A stretch of DNA of 64,000 nt from CAIWKO01 sp964469155 (GCA_964469155.1 CAYXXU010000004.1:19383-83382), one strand, 5' to 3'. Shown: positions 42,181-51,500, counted from the stretch's first letter. Translations and numbers: made by a program. The notes: generated from the sequence alone by a model not told the origin.

Positions 42181-43548
42181 ATGAAAGACCTAACCATCGG
42201 AAAAGAAAGCAAAGTAATATTTATGTTTGCTTTGCCTATGGTTTTGGGCAATATTTTTCAGCAGATGTACAATATTGTCGATGGCATTATTGTTGGCAAC
42301 TACATTGGCAAAGAAGCCCTGGCAGCGGTGGGAGCCTCATTTCCGGTAATATTTGTTTTGATCTCCCTGGTGATCGGTGTATCCATGGGTTCCACCATCA
42401 TAATTTCGCAATATTTTGGGGCAAAAGACTTCGTGAATGTGAAAAAAGCCATCGACAGCCTGCTCATATTTCTGTTTTTTGCCGCCATCATCATTACCAT
42501 TGTTGGATTAATTTTCTGTGAGTCCATCTTCCGGTTAATGAATCTTCCCGAAAATATCCTGCCCGACGCCGTAGCTTTTTTCGATATCATTCTGTACGGA
42601 CTCATTCTGATGTTTGGTTTCAATGCCATCAGCTCTATACTGCGCGGACTGGGCGATTCAAAAACACCCCTGTATTTTCTCATCATCTCTACCATTCTCA
42701 ACGTAATTCTGGTAATACTTTTCGTAAAAGTTTTTCACTGGGGCATTAAAGGCTCGGCTGTTGCTACTGTAATTGCCCAGGGCGTATCATTTTTTCTGGG
42801 TGTTATCTATCTGAACCGCTATCACGATATCATCCGGTTCTCTTTCACCGACATTAAGTTTCACAAACAAATTTTCATGCAGAGCCTTAAAATCGGCATC
42901 CCGTCAGGTCTTCAGCAAACATTTGTAGCCCTGGGCATGATGGCATTATTAAAATTTGTAAATAGTTTTGGAACTGATACTATTGCAGCTTATACCGTTG
43001 CCGGCCGAATAGATTCTTTTGCTATGCTGCCTGCCATGAATTTTTCCATGGCATTATCGACCTTTGTGGGTCAAAATCTCGGCGCCGGTAAAATCGACAG
43101 GGTAAAAAACGGATTCAGAGCAACCCTGTTAATGACCACAGCCATATCTTTGGCAGGAACCTTTGTAGCCATCTTCTTCGGATCGCAAATCATGTCGTTG
43201 TTCAACCAGGATCCTAATGTAATTCATATAGGCCATTCCTACCTCATCATTGTTTGTTCGTTCTACATAATGTTCTCTGTAATGTTCACCACCACCGGCG
43301 TTATACGCGGCGCCGGCGATACCCTCATCCCCATGTTCATCACCTTATTTTCTCTGTGGATACTCCGCATACCCATTTCGTATATACTCTCGCATGCCAT
43401 AGGTTCCGATGGCATCTGGTGGAGCATACCTGTGGCCTGGGCTTTTGGAATGGTGGCTTCGGTGATATATTATTTTACAGGCAGATGGAAAAACAAAGTA
43501 GTGGCCCGACCTGTAAATACAACCATAGAAAACCTTCCTAAAGATTAA
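42181..43548 (+). CDS. MATE family efflux transporter (second copy type)
   Basis: A 455-residue protein with about twelve membrane segments. MATE landmarks: FALPMVLGNIFQQMYNIVDG, GKEALAAVGASFPV, then FVGQNLGAGK between the halves and SVMFTTTGVIRGAGDTLIPM in the second half. The QQMYNIVDGIIVG start and the GVIRGAGD motif place it in the DinF/MepA-like branch rather than with the gene at 38300, so the two are not recent duplicates. Likely exports drugs or metabolites. Monocistronic with its own promoter; its 3' end faces a hairpin-rich gap. Confidence 0.92.
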   Translation: MKDLTIGKESKVIFMFALPMVLGNIFQQMYNIVDGIIVGNYIGKEALAAVGASFPVIFVLISLVIGVSMGSTIIISQYFGAKDFVNVKKAIDSLLIFLFFAAIIITIVGLIFCESIFRLMNLPENILPDAVAFFDIILYGLILMFGFNAISSILRGLGDSKTPLYFLIISTILNVILVILFVKVFHWGIKGSAVATVIAQGVSFFLGVIYLNRYHDIIRFSFTDIKFHKQIFMQSLKIGIPSGLQQTFVALGMMALLKFVNSFGTDTIAAYTVAGRIDSFAMLPAMNFSMALSTFVGQNLGAGKIDRVKNGFRATLLMTTAISLAGTFVAIFFGSQIMSLFNQDPNVIHIGHSYLIIVCSFYIMFSVMFTTTGVIRGAGDTLIPMFITLFSLWILRIPISYILSHAIGSDGIWWSIPVAWAFGMVASVIYYFTGRWKNKVVARPVNTTIENLPKD

Positions 43549-43608
43549 ACCCGGATTTGTCATTAGGAATGGAATGAACTAATGGCAAGTGCGTAAGCCA
43601 GTGGGTTG

Positions 43609-43721
43609 AATCGGGGTTAATCCCGATTTAGTGTTTGTTAGATTTTCTTTCATGGCATGTGTGTAAAAATCCTACAAACACTTTGTCGCTTCGTAGAAGA
43701 AAATCGCCTATTGACGATTTT
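43609..43721. terminator. Three hairpins in a convergent gap
   Basis: AATCGGG/CCCGATT (43609-43615 with 43622-43628), GTGTTTGTTAG/CTACAAACAC (43631-43641 with 43672-43681) and AAAATCG/CGATTTT (43700-43706 with 43715-43721). At least the last may terminate transcription; the rest of the gap has no gene. Confidence 0.5.
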
Positions 43722-43724
43722 GGG

Positions 43725-44615
43725 TTAACCAGAAGTTTGCAATTCTCGCGGTTCAATGTGGATGTAAACCTCTATATGGTCAATTTCCGACATGATGTCA
43801 TTTTCAATCCTGTCGCACAAATCATGCGACTCGGTCACGTTCAGCTTGCCCGGCAGCTCCAGATGCAGATCCACATGCCTCATATTTCCCGATCTTCTTG
43901 TTCTTAGCATGTGGTAATCCATTTCCGGTGTCAGATGTCTGCGGATAATATCTTCTATAATCTGAATTTCCTTATCGGGAATTTGCGTGTCTAACAGAGG
44001 TGAATAGGCTTTCTTTAGCAAGGTAAACGATTCATATAAAATAAGGCAGGCAACCAAAATAGCTACAATAGGGTCTAAAATAGCAAATCCTGTAGCCCAT
44101 ATCAGAATAAGACCCACACAAACCCCCAACGAAGTATACACATCGGTTTTCAGATGCAGTGCATCAGCTTCCAGCGCCACCGAATCTGTTTCTTTGGCTA
44201 CTTTAAACAAGCGCCTCGACACAATATAATTAACCACCGCCGAAATAAACATTACTATGGTACCTATCACCATAAATTTTGTCGGTTCCGGCTGTATCAG
44301 CTTTTTCACGGCTTCATAAATAATCCATCCGGCAGCCACAAATATCAGCAAAGCTTCCACCACGCCCGATATGTTTTCGAACTTGCCATGACCATAAGGA
44401 TGTTTTTTATCGGGAGGCAAGGCCGAAACCTTCACCGAGAAAAAGGCAATTACCGAGGCCATTAGGTCCATGGAAGAGTGAATGGCCTCCGAAATGATAC
44501 TTACCGAACCCGATAATATACCGGCCACTAACTTCATAATGATCAGCAAGGTATTCGAGAAAATCGAAAGCCTCGCTGTATTAATTTTTTTACGTTGTAA
44601 AACTTTACTGATCAT
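43725..44615 (-). CDS. Cation diffusion facilitator (CDF) metal exporter
   Basis: A 296-residue protein. Six membrane segments fill residues 12-215 and a cytoplasmic ferredoxin-like domain covers about 215-290. Zn-site motifs: SEAIHSSMDLMASV (helix 2, H-x3-D) and a second SVALEADALHLKTDV (helix 5, D-x3-H-x3-D form), plus the family mark HPYGHGKFE. The C-terminal HMLRTRRSGNMRHVDLHLEL is the dimerisation domain. It exports Zn, Fe, Mn or similar divalent cations using the proton gradient. Its start lies 4 bases after the TraB/GumN gene, so the two form an operon. Confidence 0.94.
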   Translation of the reverse strand: MISKVLQRKKINTARLSIFSNTLLIIMKLVAGILSGSVSIISEAIHSSMDLMASVIAFFSVKVSALPPDKKHPYGHGKFENISGVVEALLIFVAAGWIIYEAVKKLIQPEPTKFMVIGTIVMFISAVVNYIVSRRLFKVAKETDSVALEADALHLKTDVYTSLGVCVGLILIWATGFAILDPIVAILVACLILYESFTLLKKAYSPLLDTQIPDKEIQIIEDIIRRHLTPEMDYHMLRTRRSGNMRHVDLHLELPGKLNVTESHDLCDRIENDIMSEIDHIEVYIHIEPRELQTSG

Positions 44616-44619
44616 GTTA

Positions 44620-45486
44620 TTATTTTACGGCAGAAATGGTGTAACCTTGTTTTCTTAACAGCGCCAGAACCCCGTCTTCGCCGGGTAAATGAGCGCCTCC
44701 CACAGCAATAAAACAACTGTATTCGTTAATTCTTTTTTCAATGATGGGTATCCATTTCTGGTTGCGTTTAACAATAAATTCCTGGTTGAATTCGCTGTCG
44801 GCAGTAGAATCGCTCACCACCATGGAATACAGTTGCTCAAGGTCTTGGGTTTTATACACCTCAACCATTTCATTGTAACCCGCTAAAGTTTCCTTGTATT
44901 TTTTCACCTCGCTCACCAATCCCCGGGCTTGTTCGCTGAGGGGGGTGGCATCCACCAGCGAAAACTGAAACTCAATGGTTTCAAGCCCGTCGGAAGGAAT
45001 GCCCTTATTTTTGGCAATCTTATACAATTCGCGTTCGTAGGCTTTTATTTTCCCAATCACATGCTTTATCAGCAACGAACTGGTAAAAAATGGTTTAATT
45101 CGGACATACTTATTGAATTTTGAAGCGCTCAGCCCCATCGAATCAATAACTATCGATCTGAAGGTTTGAAAATCTTCCTGGCTAACATAATCCTGCAACG
45201 TCTTATTTTCCGGAAGATACATCTTTTGAGCCAGTTCTAATTGCTGCATCAGCGGAATGTTCATATCCACTTCCGTAATAAAAACCTGGCTTTGCTTTAC
45301 TTTGTTCTTGATGGCATCGGTCAGAAAGAAATCATTTTTCCTGATGATATGGATGGTTCCGAAAATATACGAATTCTGTTTCAGTCCGTTTCCTGAAATT
45401 TCCCAAAGCAGCGATTTTTCCTGTTGTGCAGGAAGCTGCATGGCTGCAATGATCAGAAACAGAACTATTGAAAACTTTTTCAGCAT
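44620..45486 (-). CDS. TraB/GumN family protein, exported
   Basis: A 288-residue protein with signal peptide MLKKFSIVLFLIIAAMQLPA. It matches the TraB/GumN (Tiki-like) family: SYIFGTIHIIRKND (first conserved GTxH motif), VFITEVDMN, and a C-terminal CFIAVGGAHLPGEDGVLALL (second conserved GxAHLPG). Members are thought to be metal-dependent proteases (Tiki) or unknown envelope proteins. Operon with the CDF exporter 4 bases downstream; a link to metal handling is possible. A TACTTTTG element lies at 45500-45507. Confidence 0.9.
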   Translation of the reverse strand: MLKKFSIVLFLIIAAMQLPAQQEKSLLWEISGNGLKQNSYIFGTIHIIRKNDFFLTDAIKNKVKQSQVFITEVDMNIPLMQQLELAQKMYLPENKTLQDYVSQEDFQTFRSIVIDSMGLSASKFNKYVRIKPFFTSSLLIKHVIGKIKAYERELYKIAKNKGIPSDGLETIEFQFSLVDATPLSEQARGLVSEVKKYKETLAGYNEMVEVYKTQDLEQLYSMVVSDSTADSEFNQEFIVKRNQKWIPIIEKRINEYSCFIAVGGAHLPGEDGVLALLRKQGYTISAVK

Positions 45487-45499
45487 AACTGGTTTTCTG

Positions 45500-45507
45500 C
45501 AAAAGTA
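45500..45507 (-). promoter_or_regulatory. -7 element of the TraB/GumN-CDF operon
   Basis: TACTTTTG on the minus strand, 14 bases before the start at 45486. Confidence 0.6.
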
Positions 45508-45602
45508 GTAATTAGGTGACTACAAATTAAAACTCATGCTTTTTTAACAAAAAATTGTTTAAATATTTTGCTCCAATAATTATTATGCCGGATAAATAAG
45601 CA

Positions 45603-45610
45603 TAAATTTG
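45603..45610 (+). promoter_or_regulatory. -7 element of the OppA-like gene
   Basis: TAAATTTG, 12 bases before the ATG at 45622, implying a near-leaderless mRNA. Confidence 0.55.
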
Positions 45611-45621
45611 TTTTTTTAGAA

Positions 45622-47271
45622 ATGAAATTCTGTATACTTCCTTTTCTTGCAATTTGTATATCATTCCTGCTTGCCGGTTGCCACAGGGCATCCAATAAAA
45701 GCGACGACAATCGTTCTGTATTCAGATACAACGAATCGGCCGGAATCACCACATTAGATCCCGCCTTTGCCAAAGACCAGGCACATATCTGGGCCTGCAA
45801 CCAATTGTACAACGGACTGGTGCAGTTCGATGATTCTCTTTACATTCAACCCTGCATTGCCAAAGCATGGAATATCTCGGACGATGGTCTCACCTATACA
45901 TTTACCCTCCGCAGCGACGTCTATTTTCATGATGATCCGCTTTTTCCGCAAGGTAGGGGTCGTAAGGTGGTGGCATCCGATTTTGTATATAGCTTTAACC
46001 GCATCTTAGACGCCAGGATCGCCTCGCCCGGCATCTGGATATTTAACGATGTGCAGATAGATTCTGTTGGTAAAGGATATTTTGTGGCTGCTAACGACTC
46101 TACCTTTATTATAAAGCTTCATCAGGTGTTTCCTCCTTTTCTCAGCCTGCTGGCTATGCAATATTGTTCGGTGGTTCCGGAGGAAGTGGTGGAACATTAC
46201 GCGAAAGACTTCCGCACTCACCCCATTGGAACGGGTCCGTTTAAGTTAAAAATGTGGAAAGAAGGGCAGAAACTGGTGCTGGCAAAAAATGAGAATTACT
46301 TTGAAACAGAGAATAATGTGCGTTTGCCATATCTCGATGCCGTTTCCATCTCATTTATTGTCGACAAGCAATCTGTTTTTCTCGAATTCATTCGCGGGAA
46401 CCTTGATTTTATGTCGGGAATTGCCCCCACTTACATCGACGAACTGATTACCAAAAAGGGCGTATTAAATCCCAAATACAACAACCGTATTCATCTTACC
46501 TTACAACCTTATCTTAATACCGAGTACCTAGGAATTCTGGTGGATGATAAACTGGCCGACAACAAAGGCAATCCTCTTCTCATCAAAGAAGTGCGCCAGG
46601 CCATCAATTATGGTTTCGACCGCCGCAAAATGATACGGTATTTGCGCAACAACATCGGAAGTCCGGGTGTTTATGGCATAGTGCCTGTGGGTATGCCCTG
46701 GTATGATACCACCCTCATGAAAGGCTACGATTACGATCCTGTCAAAGCGGCGGCCCTGCTAAAAAAAGCAGGCTTTCCCGGCGGAAAAGGTTTGCCCGAA
46801 ATAGTATTGTCCACCACTGCTTCCTATCTCGATCTTTGCGAGTATATGCAGCATCAGTTAGGCGAAATTGGTTTAAAGATTAGGATAGATGTAAACCCGC
46901 CTGCCACCCTGCGCGAAATGATAGCCAAATCGAAACTCGGTTTTTTCCGTGCCTCCTGGATAGCTGATTATCCTGATATGGAAAACTATTTATCATTGTT
47001 CTATTCCGGGAATTTCTGTCCGCAGGGCCCCAACTACACCCATTTTTCCGATCCTGCTTTCGATAAACTCTTCGAAACATCGCGCACCATCACCAATGAT
47101 AGTATGCGTTCGGGGCTCTATGCTGAAATGGATAACATTATTATGGAGCAGGCCCCTGTGGTGGTGTTGTATTACGATATGGTGCTGCGGTTCACCCAAA
47201 AGAACATCAGCGGTCTGGGCAGCAATCCTATGAATTTACTTACCTTAAAGAGGGTAAAAAAAATAGAATAA
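45622..47271 (+). CDS. Oligopeptide-type ABC transporter substrate-binding lipoprotein (SBP family 5)
   Basis: A 549-residue protein. The lipoprotein signal peptide (MKFCILPFLAICISFLLAGC) ends in lipobox LAGC. The solute-binding family 5 pattern follows throughout: TTLDPAFAKDQAHIWACNQL-YNGL, AWNISDDGLTYTFTLRSDVY (typical DG-T-YTF-LR), VVASDFVYSFNRILD, THPIGTGPFKLKMWK and ARQAINYGFDRRKMI-like RQAINYGFDRRKM. It should bind peptides or similar ligands. No Opp/Dpp permease or ATPase gene is adjacent, so it either works with a distant system or is an orphan binding lipoprotein. Confidence 0.92.
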   Translation: MKFCILPFLAICISFLLAGCHRASNKSDDNRSVFRYNESAGITTLDPAFAKDQAHIWACNQLYNGLVQFDDSLYIQPCIAKAWNISDDGLTYTFTLRSDVYFHDDPLFPQGRGRKVVASDFVYSFNRILDARIASPGIWIFNDVQIDSVGKGYFVAANDSTFIIKLHQVFPPFLSLLAMQYCSVVPEEVVEHYAKDFRTHPIGTGPFKLKMWKEGQKLVLAKNENYFETENNVRLPYLDAVSISFIVDKQSVFLEFIRGNLDFMSGIAPTYIDELITKKGVLNPKYNNRIHLTLQPYLNTEYLGILVDDKLADNKGNPLLIKEVRQAINYGFDRRKMIRYLRNNIGSPGVYGIVPVGMPWYDTTLMKGYDYDPVKAAALLKKAGFPGGKGLPEIVLSTTASYLDLCEYMQHQLGEIGLKIRIDVNPPATLREMIAKSKLGFFRASWIADYPDMENYLSLFYSGNFCPQGPNYTHFSDPAFDKLFETSRTITNDSMRSGLYAEMDNIIMEQAPVVVLYYDMVLRFTQKNISGLGSNPMNLLTLKRVKKIE

Positions 47272-47346
47272 TGTAGCAATTACTTATTTATCAAGGCTAT
47301 TCAATAGAATTACTATATCACTTTTTTTTGTTTGGAGATCATAAAC

Positions 47347-47590
47347 CTAAGTTTAGAATCTAAATTCCAAAGTTCGGAATCTACATTCCAAAGTTCGGAT
47401 GCCATCATCGGAAGTTTCTACGACGTCATCGGAAGTTCGGATGCCGTCATCGGAAGTTTCTACGACGTCATCGGAAGTTCGGATGCCGTCATCGGAAGTT
47501 TCTACGACGTCATCGGAAGTTCGGATGCCGTCATAGAAAGTTTCCACGAGGTCATCCAAAGTTTGGATGCCATCATCCAAAGTTCAGAAA
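47347..47590. repeat. 21-bp minisatellite, about eleven to twelve units (42-bp higher-order unit)
   Basis: The core word is CATCGGAAGTTCGGATGCCGT alternating with CATCGGAAGTTTCTACGACGT, giving a 42-bp higher-order repeat of about three copies flanked by more diverged 21-bp units (CAAAGTTCGGAATCTACATTC). An open frame from a TTG at 47332 would encode heptads such as SSDAVIG, and the minus strand is also open (TSDDVVE), but there is no supporting promoter. It lies between the convergent genes ending at 47271 and 47635, like the array at 28810-29024. Confidence 0.9.
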
Positions 47591-47634
47591 TTGTCCCTTA
47601 AAATCCTGATAAAATCGACTGAGACTTGCAGAAA

Positions 47635-49035
47635 CTACACCTCGTAAACTTCCCCAACCGAAGGTATCACAATATTCTCAAAGCGGTTTTCTTCCAGTAT
47701 CTTTTTGTAATCTACAATCACGCTCTCTTCACCGTGAACCAAAAAGATTTTGCGCAACTGTTTCTTATCCTGGCAACTCAGATAAACAATCATTTCGCTA
47801 TAGTCTCCGTGGGCACTGTAAGCTTCCAGCACTTCCACATCAGCTCTCACATCATACGTATTGCCAAAAATAGACACTTTTTTATCGCCGTTTTTAATTC
47901 TGGCCCCTAAGGTAGAAGGCTCGCAATATCCCACCACCAGAATGGTATTTTTCGGATTCGAAATATTATTGGCCAGATGATGTTTAATGCGGCCTGCCTC
48001 CATCATGCCTGAAGAAGATATGATGATACAGGGTTCTTTCGAATCGTTCAGATGTTTCGAATCTTCAACACTTTGAATATAATGCAGATCGTTGAACCCG
48101 AACGGATCGGGGTCTTTTTCCATGGTGTGCAATATTTCGCTGTTAAAACATTCGGGATGCATACGGTAAATATTCGTAGCATTGACCGACAAAGGACTGT
48201 CGACATAAGTTTTTACCTTGGGCAACCGACCGGCAGTTTCCAATTGATTCAGGGCATACACAATCTCCTGTGTACGACCTACACTGAACGAGGGGATAAT
48301 CAGTTTCCCTTTTTTTTGAATGCAGGTTCTGGTCACAATATTCAAAAGTTTGTCCTGGGCTTCGCGGCGCAATTCGTGCAAACGGTTTCCGTAGGTCGAT
48401 TCAGCTATCAGTATGTCGGCCTGCGGAAAAGGTTGGGGGTTGCGAAGAATTTCGTTCGAAAGTCGTCCGATATCTCCTGTGAAACAAAGATTCACCACCC
48501 TGCCATCTTCCTTTATCTTTAAATTGACTGCAGCGCTTCCCAAAATATGGCCTGTATCGGTAAAAGTCAGGGTTACATTGTCGGTTATTTTAAATTTCTG
48601 GTTATACGTGATACTGACAAAATGCTGAAGGCTCTGCAAGGCATCAGCAGCGGTATAAATAGGCTCAACAGGGGGCAATCCCTGGGCCAGCCGTTTTTTA
48701 TTAAAGGTTTTGGTATCGTGTTCCTGAATTCTTCCGGAATCCAAAAGCATTATAGAACATAAATCGCGGGTAGCATGCGTGCAGATGATCATTCCATCGA
48801 ATCCTTTTTTAACAAAATAGGGGATAAGCCCCGAATGGTCGATATGAGCATGCGAAAGCACCAGGTAATCAATTTCCGCAGGATTAAATTTGAAATCGCG
48901 GTTCATACTGTCGGTTTCAAGTCCTTTTCCCTGGAACATACCGCAATCTAATAAAATTTTCTTCCCGTCATGGGTGGTCAGCAGATGCTTGCTGCCGGTA
49001 ACTTCTTTTACAGCGCCGAAAAATTGTAGTTTCAT
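47635..49035 (-). CDS. Metallo-beta-lactamase/beta-CASP RNase (CPSF-type)
   Basis: A 466-residue protein. The metallo-beta-lactamase core shows SHAHIDHSG (motif 2, two-zinc site), FTDTGHILGSAAV (motif 3), NLCFTGDIGR (motif 4), and a beta-CASP domain with ILIAESTYGNRLH, LIIPSFSVGRTQE, and IIISSSGMMEAGRIKHHL; the final zinc histidine is in AYSAHGDYSEM. This is the bacterial CPSF73/Ysh1-like exonuclease branch that cuts or trims RNA. It is monocistronic on the minus strand between the minisatellite and a composite repeat. Confidence 0.94.
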   Translation of the reverse strand: MKLQFFGAVKEVTGSKHLLTTHDGKKILLDCGMFQGKGLETDSMNRDFKFNPAEIDYLVLSHAHIDHSGLIPYFVKKGFDGMIICTHATRDLCSIMLLDSGRIQEHDTKTFNKKRLAQGLPPVEPIYTAADALQSLQHFVSITYNQKFKITDNVTLTFTDTGHILGSAAVNLKIKEDGRVVNLCFTGDIGRLSNEILRNPQPFPQADILIAESTYGNRLHELRREAQDKLLNIVTRTCIQKKGKLIIPSFSVGRTQEIVYALNQLETAGRLPKVKTYVDSPLSVNATNIYRMHPECFNSEILHTMEKDPDPFGFNDLHYIQSVEDSKHLNDSKEPCIIISSSGMMEAGRIKHHLANNISNPKNTILVVGYCEPSTLGARIKNGDKKVSIFGNTYDVRADVEVLEAYSAHGDYSEMIVYLSCQDKKQLRKIFLVHGEESVIVDYKKILEENRFENIVIPSVGEVYEV

Positions 49036-49240
49036 TTTGTCTGGGTAATTAAGTTTAGTAAGTTTATTATGTTTATTGTGTTTATTGAGTTAATCAAGTT
49101 AATTGGGTTTATTGTGTTAAGAATTTTTAGTTTAGTTGTTCTTCTTATTTCCATCAACCCAATCACCAAATAAATCCTGACCTAATCTACCTTAATTGAC
49201 TTAATCAACTAATTCTGACTTCTGTCTTCTTCCATCAAAA
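49036..49240 (-). repeat. Composite dispersed repeat, copy B
   Basis: On the minus strand: GGAAGAAGACAGAAGTCAGA, then AGTTGATTAAGTCAATTAAG and GTAGATTAGG; nearer the RNase gene the plus strand has many TTTATTGTG/TTTATTGAG words. It shares ATTAAGGTAGAT with the copy at 62404-62520. No gene is seen in this 264-base gap apart from the terminator at 49247-49280. Confidence 0.6.
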
Positions 49241-49246
49241 GTACAT

Positions 49247-49280
49247 AAAAAAACCCGATACTAAAAGCATCGGGTTTTTT
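49247..49280 (-). terminator. Terminator of the 629-residue T9SS cargo gene
   Basis: AAAAAACCCGAT pairs with ATCGGGTTTTTT around a nine-base loop, starting 20 bases after the stop at 49300; T-run on the minus strand. Confidence 0.88.
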
Positions 49281-49299
49281 AAATTAAGAGAAAAAGAAA

Positions 49300-51189
49300 T
49301 TATTCAACAATAATCTTTTTGGTGATTCTTTCGTTTCCGGCCTGAACCGTAAAGAAATAAATACCTGAATTCAGTTGGCTGACAGCAATCGCCAGGTTGC
49401 GGTTTCCGCTGCTTAACTGGCCAAAGTTTTTCTGAATAACCTGTTGTCCGACAAGATTGGTAACGGTAACAGTTACATTCGAAGCTTTTGCAATGTTCAG
49501 ATCTAAGTAAGTAAAATCTTTGCTCGGGTTAGGATAAATGTTCATGCTTAATGCATTTTCATTTTCTTTCATACCAATAGCCGTTCCCACTTCATTTTTA
49601 GGAACCCCAACATAATAAATGCTGTTATCGCCATAAGGAGTTGCATCACCTCTCACAGCCAAACCGGGGGTATCATCGGCCTGATAGACCATATGAATTT
49701 TGTCGTCAGAAGTATAAGACATGGATCCAAATACACACTCGTCGAAATCGTGAATAACGCTTCCTGTCAGGTCAGAAGGATCAGACCATGTGGAGGCTGT
49801 TAAGTCTTTTTTCATAATGTACAAATGTCTGTAAAGTTTCAAACCGGTAGCATCCGTTTTTCCTTCATGACAAGCAGAATACGAAACAAAAATGGTACCC
49901 ATATCATCAATGATAATCTGAGGGAAACTTGCCAGTGAACCGTAATAAGTTCCGAAGGGCCATGTACCTGAAGGAACAACCGGGAAATCAATGGAGTCAT
50001 TACCTGAATAGTCAAGCATACCAGCAATATATTGTCCGTTGGTAATTAATCCGGTTACGTCACCTAATTGGGTGGAATCCAATACCGGCATATTTTCGTT
50101 CCAGTAAATAAGTCCATCTGTGTAAGGATAATAGCTTGAAGAGTCGAGATTAGCTGTGTTTTTCGAAACAGCCATTCTTCCAAATGCAACATGAGCTTTT
50201 CCATCATTATCAATTGCAACCGCTAACGAACCGTCATTTGAAGGAACTCTTGGGGTTGGGAATGAAAAAATATCAGGGAAATCAAAAACAGGAACTTTTG
50301 TCCAGTTGTCGCCACCATCAAATGATTTCATCACAAAAACATCCTGCCAGCTATCGCCAACTACAAAAGCAATGGTATCGCCTTTGGGTGCGGCCCATGA
50401 GTATGAATCGCCCGAAAACCCTCGGCCAACATTATTTACAATAGAAGCAGAATCCATTCCCGGAAGAATCACCGGAGCATCCCAGGTGGTGCCACCATCA
50501 GTTGACCTGATATACACAACTGCCAATGCAAGTCCTTGATAATAATAGACGGCAGGTGAAGTCGCCTGGTCAGTGCATGCAATAATATGAATAGTGTTAC
50601 CGGAAGTAATAGTGCGTGGCCATAAGAGCGCTGTAGTAGAGCCGGTAGTTGTCGGACCAACCAGGGTCGTTGTTGTCCAGGTTCCGGTTCCTTTGGTAGC
50701 GCGTTTTGAAACCAATAAACCGGTGCTGCCATTGTGCGCAACAACAAGTTCTCCGGTTCCTAATGGGCAGTATGATGGCCAGCCGCATCTTGCAGTTTCA
50801 ACCCTGGCAGTAGGATTTGTTCCCCAATTGGTTCCATCATAATAATTGTAACCGGTACCTCTGTCAGCAAAAGCTGTTTCGGTCATACCGTAAATAAATG
50901 TACCGGCAATGGTTCCGTCAGGATAAAGATAAATTCTGTTCTGAACAGATTGGTTGGTTTGCAGATCGTAGCGTACGGTTCCGATAACATGTTCGTTAAT
51001 GTTTTTTGAAGGCTGCGGCGCTACGCTCGGGTTACTCAGTGTGCTGAAGTTCATGGTTTCCTGAACTGCACCCTTTACTCGGGTGGCTTTTAAATTTTGG
51101 TACTGACTGGATATTTTTGCCGGTTTTAACTGGGCAAAAGCTGAAAATCCAATTACCAATGCGACTGCTAAAAATAAGATTTTTTTCAT
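49300..51189 (-). CDS. Secreted BNR/Asp-box protein with T9SS type A sorting domain
   Basis: A 629-residue protein with signal peptide MKKILFLAVALVIGFSAFAQ. The body looks like a beta-propeller with Asp-box/BNR motifs: IRSTDGGTTWDAP and MKSFDGGDNWTKV, plus repeated blades (LYPDGTIAGTFIYGM). Such folds occur in sialidases and in non-catalytic binding proteins; no sialidase FRIP arginine or catalytic set is evident, so a binding role is more likely. The C-terminal about 80 residues are a type A Por tail: MNIYPNPSKDFTYLDLN, VTNLVGQQVIQKNF, LNSGIYFFTVQAGNERITKK. Own promoter at 51248-51255 and terminator at 49247-49280. Confidence 0.88.
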   Translation of the reverse strand: MKKILFLAVALVIGFSAFAQLKPAKISSQYQNLKATRVKGAVQETMNFSTLSNPSVAPQPSKNINEHVIGTVRYDLQTNQSVQNRIYLYPDGTIAGTFIYGMTETAFADRGTGYNYYDGTNWGTNPTARVETARCGWPSYCPLGTGELVVAHNGSTGLLVSKRATKGTGTWTTTTLVGPTTTGSTTALLWPRTITSGNTIHIIACTDQATSPAVYYYQGLALAVVYIRSTDGGTTWDAPVILPGMDSASIVNNVGRGFSGDSYSWAAPKGDTIAFVVGDSWQDVFVMKSFDGGDNWTKVPVFDFPDIFSFPTPRVPSNDGSLAVAIDNDGKAHVAFGRMAVSKNTANLDSSSYYPYTDGLIYWNENMPVLDSTQLGDVTGLITNGQYIAGMLDYSGNDSIDFPVVPSGTWPFGTYYGSLASFPQIIIDDMGTIFVSYSACHEGKTDATGLKLYRHLYIMKKDLTASTWSDPSDLTGSVIHDFDECVFGSMSYTSDDKIHMVYQADDTPGLAVRGDATPYGDNSIYYVGVPKNEVGTAIGMKENENALSMNIYPNPSKDFTYLDLNIAKASNVTVTVTNLVGQQVIQKNFGQLSSGNRNLAIAVSQLNSGIYFFTVQAGNERITKKIIVE

Positions 51190-51247
51190 ACGTGTTTTGG
51201 TTTGGTTAATAATTGTTATTAATTGGTTTGAATAATTTTGTCTGCCA

Positions 51248-51255
51248 CAAATTTA
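51248..51255 (-). promoter_or_regulatory. -7 element of the 629-residue T9SS cargo gene
   Basis: TAAATTTG on the minus strand, 59 bases before the start at 51189. Confidence 0.5.
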
Positions 51256-51500
51256 TACCTTTTTTTGATATTGTGAAGCTATCATGAATTTTTTATTAAA
51301 TTTTTGTGAAATAATCATGACTTATTTTAGGTAATCTTGAATCTGGAATAAAATACTCCGATTAATTCCCTTGACAAAAGATACATCAGGACTTTTTATT
51401 ATCTGAAAGCATGAAATTAATTTTATTATTTGATCGAATATGATATTTGTTAAAAATTTCACCTTTTTCCTTTTTTATGACTCTTTCATTTTTTTTAATG

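Noticed and set aside
47332..47601. Heptad-repeat protein-coding gene
   Set aside because: The start would be a TTG without promoter or RBS, and the opposite strand is equally open; reported as a repeat instead.
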